A DNA stretch of 64,000 nt from Notospermus geniculatus. Taxonomy: Eukaryota > Nemertea > Pilidiophora > Heteronemertea > Lineidae. This document shows positions 59,501-64,000 of the stretch, piece by piece; positions within the stretch are counted from its first letter, which is position 1; each line of letters begins with the position of its first letter. The notes beneath the pieces are model-generated. The model made no database searches, was not told the DNA's origin, and saw only the letters and a list, made by a program, of their open reading frames with translations. Position numbers and translations under genes: made by a program. The stretch spans positions 123,184-187,183 of the forward strand of contig NMRB01000587.1 in assembly GCA_002633025.1 (NCBI GenBank). Reading direction: 5' to 3'.

Positions 59501-60207
59501 ACTAAGACTATTGACTAGACAACAATGCCAGCCCTGTTTACTAAGGAAGACTACTGTACAGCAATCATAAGTTTCTTATTAAGCCAAAGTTAAGTTAGTT
59601 GCCAATGCCAACTGACTGGTACGCCTAAATTGTTGAATTGAAGTTCGTCGTTACTCGTTAGTTAGGCCAAGCTGCCTATCGCATAACCTACCTTTGGATT
59701 ATTTTGCAAGCAATCCAGTACAGCAAAGTTGTTGGTCGCAGACGTCTTGCTGCACTGGGCTTTGACGGTTTCACGACACGCTGGATGGTCCGCTATTTTG
59801 ACAGGAATCGGCCTCGGCGGTCTTTTTGGTTGATTACCAAAACGACCGCCTGCACCACCAGCATTCTGTCTCATATTGACAACGTTTGGTCTGTTGGGAG
59901 CCATTCCTTCACCAGGCCTCGCATTCGGTCGTGGGTCATTACTTCTGTTCGGATTCGGTGGAGGTGGATGCCCACCACCAGCAGCAGCAGCATCATCAGA
60001 TCCTGGTTTTACATGGACCGATTTCCCCCCTTTCGCAACCTTCAACGGATTCACCGGACCCGCATCTCGCTTAACCCGCTTCAGAACTTGATCATTATCA
60101 TTCTTTGCAATTTCTCTCCCTTTCACATTAACAATTACTGCAGCATTTAACAGGCAAATGAGGATGAAAACATTGGCAAAACCGGGGCCACGTCGGTGAG
60201 TCGCCAT
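47600..60207 (-). CDS. GLG1: Golgi apparatus protein 1 (GLG1/CFR-1/ESL-1 type), 21 visible exons
   Basis: GLG1 is a type I Golgi membrane sialoglycoprotein with many cysteine-rich repeats that binds FGFs and, in vertebrates, E-selectin. The exons are 59692-60207 (ATG), 59402-59434, 58969-59055, 58607-58825, 55314-55559, 54918-55101, gap, 54093-54224 (cut), 52844-52981, 52577-52726, 52133-52246, 51433-51521, 50986-51100, 50548-50712, 50304-50369, 49810-49933, 49545-49687, 49304-49405, 48949-49071, 48676-48796, 48210-48316 and 47600-47767 (stop). Phases agree wherever both sides are visible. The N-terminus has a signal sequence (NVFILICLLNAAVIVNV), then a Pro/Gly/Asn-rich, low-complexity stretch of about 110 residues. 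After that come repeats with the pattern C...C...C...C, for example DFHLDRPLFYACRDDRERFC and PQLMKDCKLDIPKFC. The last exon has one helix (YFIGIIFAVIGTIFIGGLFC) and the family's short cytoplasmic tail CGRVTKRV. About 1,046 residues are visible; roughly 130 are in the gap. Confidence 0.9.
47834..48004. mobile_element. 171-bp MITE with 5-bp duplication ATCAC
   Basis: The ends CAGGGGCGGATCCAG and CTTGGATCCGCGCCTG are inverted repeats. ATCAC flanks both sides (47829-47833 and 48005-48009). It lies in the last GLG1 intron. Same family as 6817-6955. Confidence 0.8.
49113..49181 (-). repeat. tRNA-derived SINE head in GLG1 intron
   Basis: The minus strand reads AGAATGGTGTAGTGGAAACA (A-box-like) and GGATCTGGGTTCAATCCCCA (B-box-like) with tRNA-like spacing. 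The acceptor stem does not pair convincingly. I call it a SINE rather than a tRNA gene. Confidence 0.5.
49954..50222. repeat. 19-bp minisatellite in GLG1 intron, about 14 units
   Basis: Units of GCATCAAAATGTGAAACTG repeat in tandem with variants (GTGGAACTG, GTGACACCA). It fills most of the intron between exons 49810-49933 and 50304-50369. Confidence 0.85.
51891..51934. repeat. 14-bp tandem repeat, three units
   Basis: TCACTCACCAACTG is repeated three times in a GLG1 intron, next to a SINE. Confidence 0.7.
51990..52110 (+). repeat. tRNA-derived SINE in GLG1 intron
   Basis: It has an A-box-like TGGCCTAGTGGTTTAAGGCG and, about 55 bases later, a B-box-like GTGGATTCGAATCTGG. The spacing is longer than in a normal tRNA. 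It is followed by a tail (GTCTTTCACCTTAG) that also occurs, reversed, at 63517-63610. Two copies with the same non-tRNA part identify a SINE family. Confidence 0.7.
54225..54646. other. Assembly gap (422 N) inside GLG1
   Basis: It cuts the exon ending at 54093 (visible frame CMKKAKELCYAGDWDTPPRS to CLYQQLKRGK). It also hides one or more upstream exons, corresponding to roughly 130 residues of the family. Confidence 0.95.
54732..54891. mobile_element. MITE-like inverted element with TGACGTCA sites
   Basis: The left end CTATAGAGGAAGTG and the right end GAAGTTCCTCTATA are inverted. Inside, GTGACGTCAC and GATGACGTCACGTG face each other around CCATGTTGGA/TCCAACATGG. It ends 26 bases from the GLG1 exon at 54918. 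CRE-like octamers make a regulatory role possible but untested. Confidence 0.5.
56096..56299. mobile_element. 204-bp MITE with CAGTGGAACCTCTCTATTA termini
   Basis: It starts CAGTGGAACCTCTCTATTAA and ends TAATAGAGGTTCCACTG. Same family as 42552-42980. Decayed relatives are visible near 9405-9475, 20085-20160 and 33765-33830. Confidence 0.75.
58354..58439. mobile_element. 86-bp near-perfect palindrome
   Basis: GGTGATTTCAGAGTTGGTGT and its complement ACACCAACTCTGAAATCACC bracket a centre TGCATTAATGCA that is itself palindromic. It is probably a minimal foldback element. Confidence 0.6.
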
Positions 60208-61135
60208 TTTGGACTCTTTAAACCGATTTACCGTAGAAATAATTGCGAGCTGAAAAAAGTTATATCAAGTTCAAAATAGATTACACCAAAAGTTTTGCTA
60301 TCAAAAATTACAATTCGGTATATCTGATGAATTGCCTTCATTAAGTTTTTGTTACACCCTTTTGATTTGATATAACATCGGATTAAATAATTGCGCACTG
60401 ATATACAAAAAGTAGTTCCCAATTTTGGTTACACTTCTTACGGATAGATGGCAGCACCTGTAGTCACAGCATGGAGAGTGAACGCTGTCTGGAGAGTGAT
60501 CTAGTGTAACAGGAACCAGGATCTTCTCATTATTAGTCCGGTTGCAATGTCAGAACGAGGATGAAAGGAGAAGGCGATAGAAACCATGAGTTGGATTAAA
60601 ACCTTACAATGTCAAATTATTATAAATCGGACTTTGATTCCAGGTGTACCATTCCTTTCACAGGATTTTGGGCAACATGATCTTTTTCAGGCACCTTGCC
60701 ACCCTTCCGTGTCATGGAATAGGCCCACAACATAATCATTGTAGTGTACTACATTTTTCCATCAGGGCTGACACTATAGCATCATTGGCCCTGGTAAGTA
60801 GGCTACGGAGGAGGCCATCAAAATAACCATTTGTCATCCAGGACTCTGCCAGCTCAAATAATACTGATACATGTGTAGCTCTTGATTTCTTCATCTTGAT
60901 TGAACTGTCAATAAGCAATTCGTAGTTCTTCAAGGCGTTACCATGGATTTTTATCGAAAAAAACAACATTCATGTCATCAACACAGGTGGGGAAGACCGG
61001 TTCTCATCCACGCTGTCTAGACTCCCGCAGTGCTCCTATTTAATGCTGAAAAAGGGGCATTGTGGGAGTATAGGCAGCAGAGATGACGGGGATTGGCCTA
61101 GAGGTGGGGTAGGTTCAACCTTGCCACAGAAAGAA
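60208..61135. other. GLG1 upstream region
   Basis: It contains the GLG1 5' UTR and promoter. The ATG sits in CAAAATGGCGAC, near a YY1-like core. No other element or exon was recognised. Confidence 0.4.
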
Positions 61136-63733
61136 TCAGACAAAGATACTTTGTTGAAAATTTTTAAAGATTTTTATTTCGTAAGATGGTAGCAGTGGCA
61201 ATCTGACATCGTGACCTTGACATTCCATCATCCTGACCGGCCTTGACATTCTATCATCTTGACCTTGAACGCAACATTGTATAGGAAGCCTGCCACCTCT
61301 ATGCAGCTGTTGGTTTTCAAATCTGAGACAACTGTACATGTTGGGCTTCTTGTATCATGAATATCCATTGTATAACACCGAGTGTTCAACTTTCCTCAAC
61401 CAAACGGTTGTCGTGCATCTTTTCTTCATAATCCAAGTCTGCTGCAGCGATGTCAAGTGTCTTTTATGGGATAACACTCCTACCCATCATGCCCATCTTT
61501 TAGGCCAAGAAAATAATCTCTTACAAAGTGCACCCCCGTTCCATTCTTTTCTGCATATTCTCTACACATCTACAATAAATGGGAAAGTCGTCTCCGAATA
61601 TTTTGCAAATTTTCGACCCCAATCGGGGTCTTCCTCAGGTGCTATGTAGAAGAGATCCCAGAGGTGATCTGGGATCTCTTCTACATAGCGCCGAAAATTT
61701 GCGAAATATTCGGAGACGACTTTCCGATTTATTGTATACTGTGTCGTTTTTGTACTGTTTTTTGGATATCTTCTCTACACATCTGATGTAATTTACCTGT
61801 TTCCCCCATCAAGATGCCCCACATAATTAACTCAATATTTTCAGAACTGGCTCAAATAGGACTATGGTAGAGAAGGATTACCCATCAACTCGGCACCATG
61901 CATGAACTTCACCGGCTAAGATTCTCGACAGACGTCGTCCTGAAGCGAAGAAAAAAACAGAAATGAGAAATGAAGCATCGCTGCCATACTGCATAATGAG
62001 ACTGGATGTTTTGTAGGCCCAAGTCTTCCTGAGTTTGTCCAAGTGACATCAAAGGTGCAAAATTGTTGCTGTACAAACAAAATACCTATTTCCCGTCTCC
62101 TCCCCTCCTATCCAAACTACACCGGTCCAAAAACTGGCCAAGTTTTCAAACATTTTGTTACAGCTCCCTATCTCGGTTAAAGGCCTCATTGAAATCAACT
62201 GATATGTGAATCAACATCCCATCATTTGATCTTCATTCCAATATAAAATCAATCCTTTTACGATCTCGAGTCACAGATCTCATCATCGACATCACAAAAT
62301 GAAGTTTTCAAACTTGTCCTCAAACACCAATGTTTTGGAAGATTTGCTCAAAATTCCGCAATTCAAAGGGGGGGGGCAAGGCAATAAAAAATATTCTTCA
62401 CTTCCTTTCATTCCATTCATACCACATACCAAACCACTATACCAGCTGAAAAAGAATGTTAAATCAGGAATATTGTGAACATGTGAGCAACAAGGTTCGA
62501 GTCATAGCATTACCCAGTATGAGATAGCCCACTCTTTCCAACCGTATCAGTCGTTTGGCCAGCCTCGTCAGGAAATTAATGATTCCTGCAGACTCAAACC
62601 TAACCAATTTCTCTGAAAAAAGATTAAGAAGTGTGAGTAGATGTCTGGACTTAAAGACACACTTACATTTTACTACATGCCTAGTGATTTATTCAAGATT
62701 TTATGAGAATACAAAGTACAATATCGTAATATATACAGTTTTTTTTCTTGTGGTCCTGAAGAAAAACTACAGTGAGTTGAATCTGGAACAGAAATGATGG
62801 AAGAAGATTTCTATTTACAATAATACAGGGTGGTCATGAAAATGGAACAGCGAACAACCACTGATTGACACTTGACAACTGGTGTGCAGTGTATGAAGGG
62901 GACCGTGTTTGAAGGAAAACGAAAAATACCAAATTCATCCAGTAATTTGGGTTCCTGGGTCTTTTATATGAAATGAAACTTGGGTGATTCCCTCCATGCT
63001 TGAATCAATCTTGATGTCATGTGCTGACCACCTAACGACCAAGACTTCTCAGTCTATATACCGGTACCCATGGTATGATGGTCCATGGCCAGTGGCAGTT
63101 TGCTGTTCCATTTCCCTTTAGATACACCTAACATATTTGATGAAATACTCTTCAAAAATAAATCAGTTTCACAAGTACAGGGCAAAATTGAGTTATCAGC
63201 CTCAAAGAGGCTATGAAACTACCGATGCATCAGAAAGTCAAACAGATAATACATTCTGTGGATACTTAGCACAAAGTTGTCATGTCTACCGAGCTGACAT
63301 CTTGAATCACCAAGAATTAAAATCACATTCGGTCCCTGCTCTCTAATAGTCCAATGGTGAACCTTGGAGGCCTCACTCTTTCATGTTTCAAGATTCAAAG
63401 TTGCATAATCCAGAGTTATAGAATTAACAACCGATTGAGGTCAGTGTTTGCCCAGCCACTGCCAAGGTCAAGTTCAATATCATCCAAAAAGAAAATATGA
63501 AATAGAAATCGGGTTTCTAAGGTGAAAGACATTGCTTCCTACCAGAATCGAACCCACGGACCCTCGCATAAGGCATCAATCGCCAGCACTAAGGGGCAGC
63601 ACGCCTCAGCATCCAAAATGAAAAGTTGTAAAATAACTTGAAATGAACCTACAACTCACAACAAATTACCAGAAAATACATTCGACTCAGCCCTCAAGGC
63701 CCTCATAAGACAGAGTCCGGATGAATCCGCCAT
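61136..63733 (-). CDS. Unidentified four-exon gene, 135 aa
   Basis: Minus-strand exons 63670-63733 (ATG in AGAATGGCGG), 62514-62612, 61882-61939 and 61136-61322 (TGA) join with matching phases at all three junctions. The introns have GT donors and AG acceptors with good pyrimidine tracts. The product begins MADSSGLCLMRALRAESNVF. It continues with EKLVRFESAGIINFLTRLAK and RLIRLERVGYLILG, probably an amphipathic helix rich in Arg and Leu, and then RRLSRILAGEVHAWCRVDG. The last exon is basic and has four cysteines. An AATAAA (minus strand, 61173-61178) lies inside the last 45 bases of the frame, so the annotated 3' end may be wrong. No signal peptide or clear transmembrane helix is seen. I do not recognise the family. 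A 166-bp Penelope-type palindrome lies in the last intron. The gene is head-to-tail with GLG1, whose start is about 0.9 kb downstream. Confidence 0.45.
61571..61736. mobile_element. Penelope-type inverted repeat with hammerhead-like core
   Basis: The outer arms TACAATAAATGGGAAAGTCG and CGACTTTCCGATTTATTGTA and the inner arms GCTATGTAGAAGAGATCCCA / TGGGATCTCTTCTACATAGC form a 166-bp foldback. On the minus strand the left arm reads CTGAGGAAGACCCCGATTGG then GGTCGAAA, the same hairpin as in the unit A Penelope-like insertion. The right arm lacks the hairpin. Confidence 0.6.
63517..63610 (-). repeat. tRNA-derived SINE fragment
   Basis: It is the reverse complement of most of the SINE at 51990-52110 (AATCGAACCCACGGACCCTC, GCATAAGGCATCAATCGCCA), truncated before the A box. 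It lies about 60 bases from the first exon of the unidentified four-exon gene. Confidence 0.65.
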
Positions 63734-64000
63734 TCTACTGCCACACGATTGTGACAAGTACCATGATCCTGTGACGAATGTTAATTCCAACCACAATTGA
63801 CTAAACCTGACGCAAGAAAGCCACACGCACAGCAAATAATGAACAAGCTGTAGTTCAGTTCTAAAACATCTGGCCACACTTTTGATGCATTACTTCCACA
63901 CACACTTGCGTGTTTCACAGTGCACGCGGCAGTAAATCCATTGTTATTTTGTGCAGTCCTGCCTCCATCAGGCCTTTCCGTTTGACGGGTGCTAAAATGT
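63734..64000. other. Right edge, upstream of the four-exon gene
   Basis: Probably the promoter or 5' UTR of the minus-strand gene starting at 63733. Nothing else was recognised. Confidence 0.3.

Overview
This is a metazoan nuclear genome window, most likely from a marine invertebrate. Its genes are split into many short exons with GT-AG introns of a few hundred bases. The proteins (KIF15-type kinesin, Golgi apparatus protein 1, tetraspanin) are animal families. The intergenic and intronic DNA is full of short terminal-inverted-repeat elements, tRNA-derived SINE pieces, Penelope-like retroelement pieces and minisatellites. I cannot fix the phylum; deuterostome or lophotrochozoan both fit. The assembly is a draft: there are two N gaps (37295-37454 and 54225-54646) and five single-N joins (13910, 21320, 23391, 31547, 35349).

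Layout. 1-2965 is repeat-rich and AT-rich. A minus-strand gene for a secreted protein begins with a signal-peptide exon at 4008 and runs left to at least 2966. A plus-strand tetraspanin (6509-8708, six coding exons, 284 aa) lies tail-to-tail with a minus-strand KIF15 kinesin gene. The KIF15 gene can be assembled from 33 coding exons between 36616 and 20496 into a 1,395-residue reading frame with all splice phases consistent, close to the length of vertebrate KIF15. One KIF15 intron (26930-27129) has hallmarks of a minor-spliceosome (U12) AT-AC intron. GLG1, also minus strand, occupies 60207-47600 in 21 visible exons, with one part lost in the N gap. A four-exon minus-strand reading frame of 135 aa that I do not recognise lies upstream of GLG1 (63733-61136).

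Two direct tandem duplications dominate the left two thirds. Unit A (7211-17869) and unit B (17871-27938) each carry the 3' exons of the tetraspanin and of KIF15. Units C (34276-38197) and D (38314-42215) each carry the 5' exons of KIF15. In both cases only one copy is needed to build a normal gene, the extra copy stops in mid-exon, and the copies differ by SNPs and by presence or absence of mobile elements. This looks more like uncollapsed haplotypes laid end to end by the assembler than like functional paralogues, but a real duplication is not excluded. Because of it, the window shows allele-like insertion polymorphisms directly: a Penelope-like element with a GIY-YIG endonuclease ORF, a 345-bp element with 5-bp target duplications, a 138-bp MITE and a 305-bp palindrome.

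The genes do not form a common pathway. KIF15 is a mitotic spindle motor, GLG1 a Golgi membrane sialoglycoprotein and the tetraspanin a plasma-membrane organiser. I found no bacterial-type operon, CRISPR array or defence system. The most novel-looking items are the U12 intron, hammerhead-ribozyme-like cores in Penelope-type inverted repeats, and the unidentified small genes.
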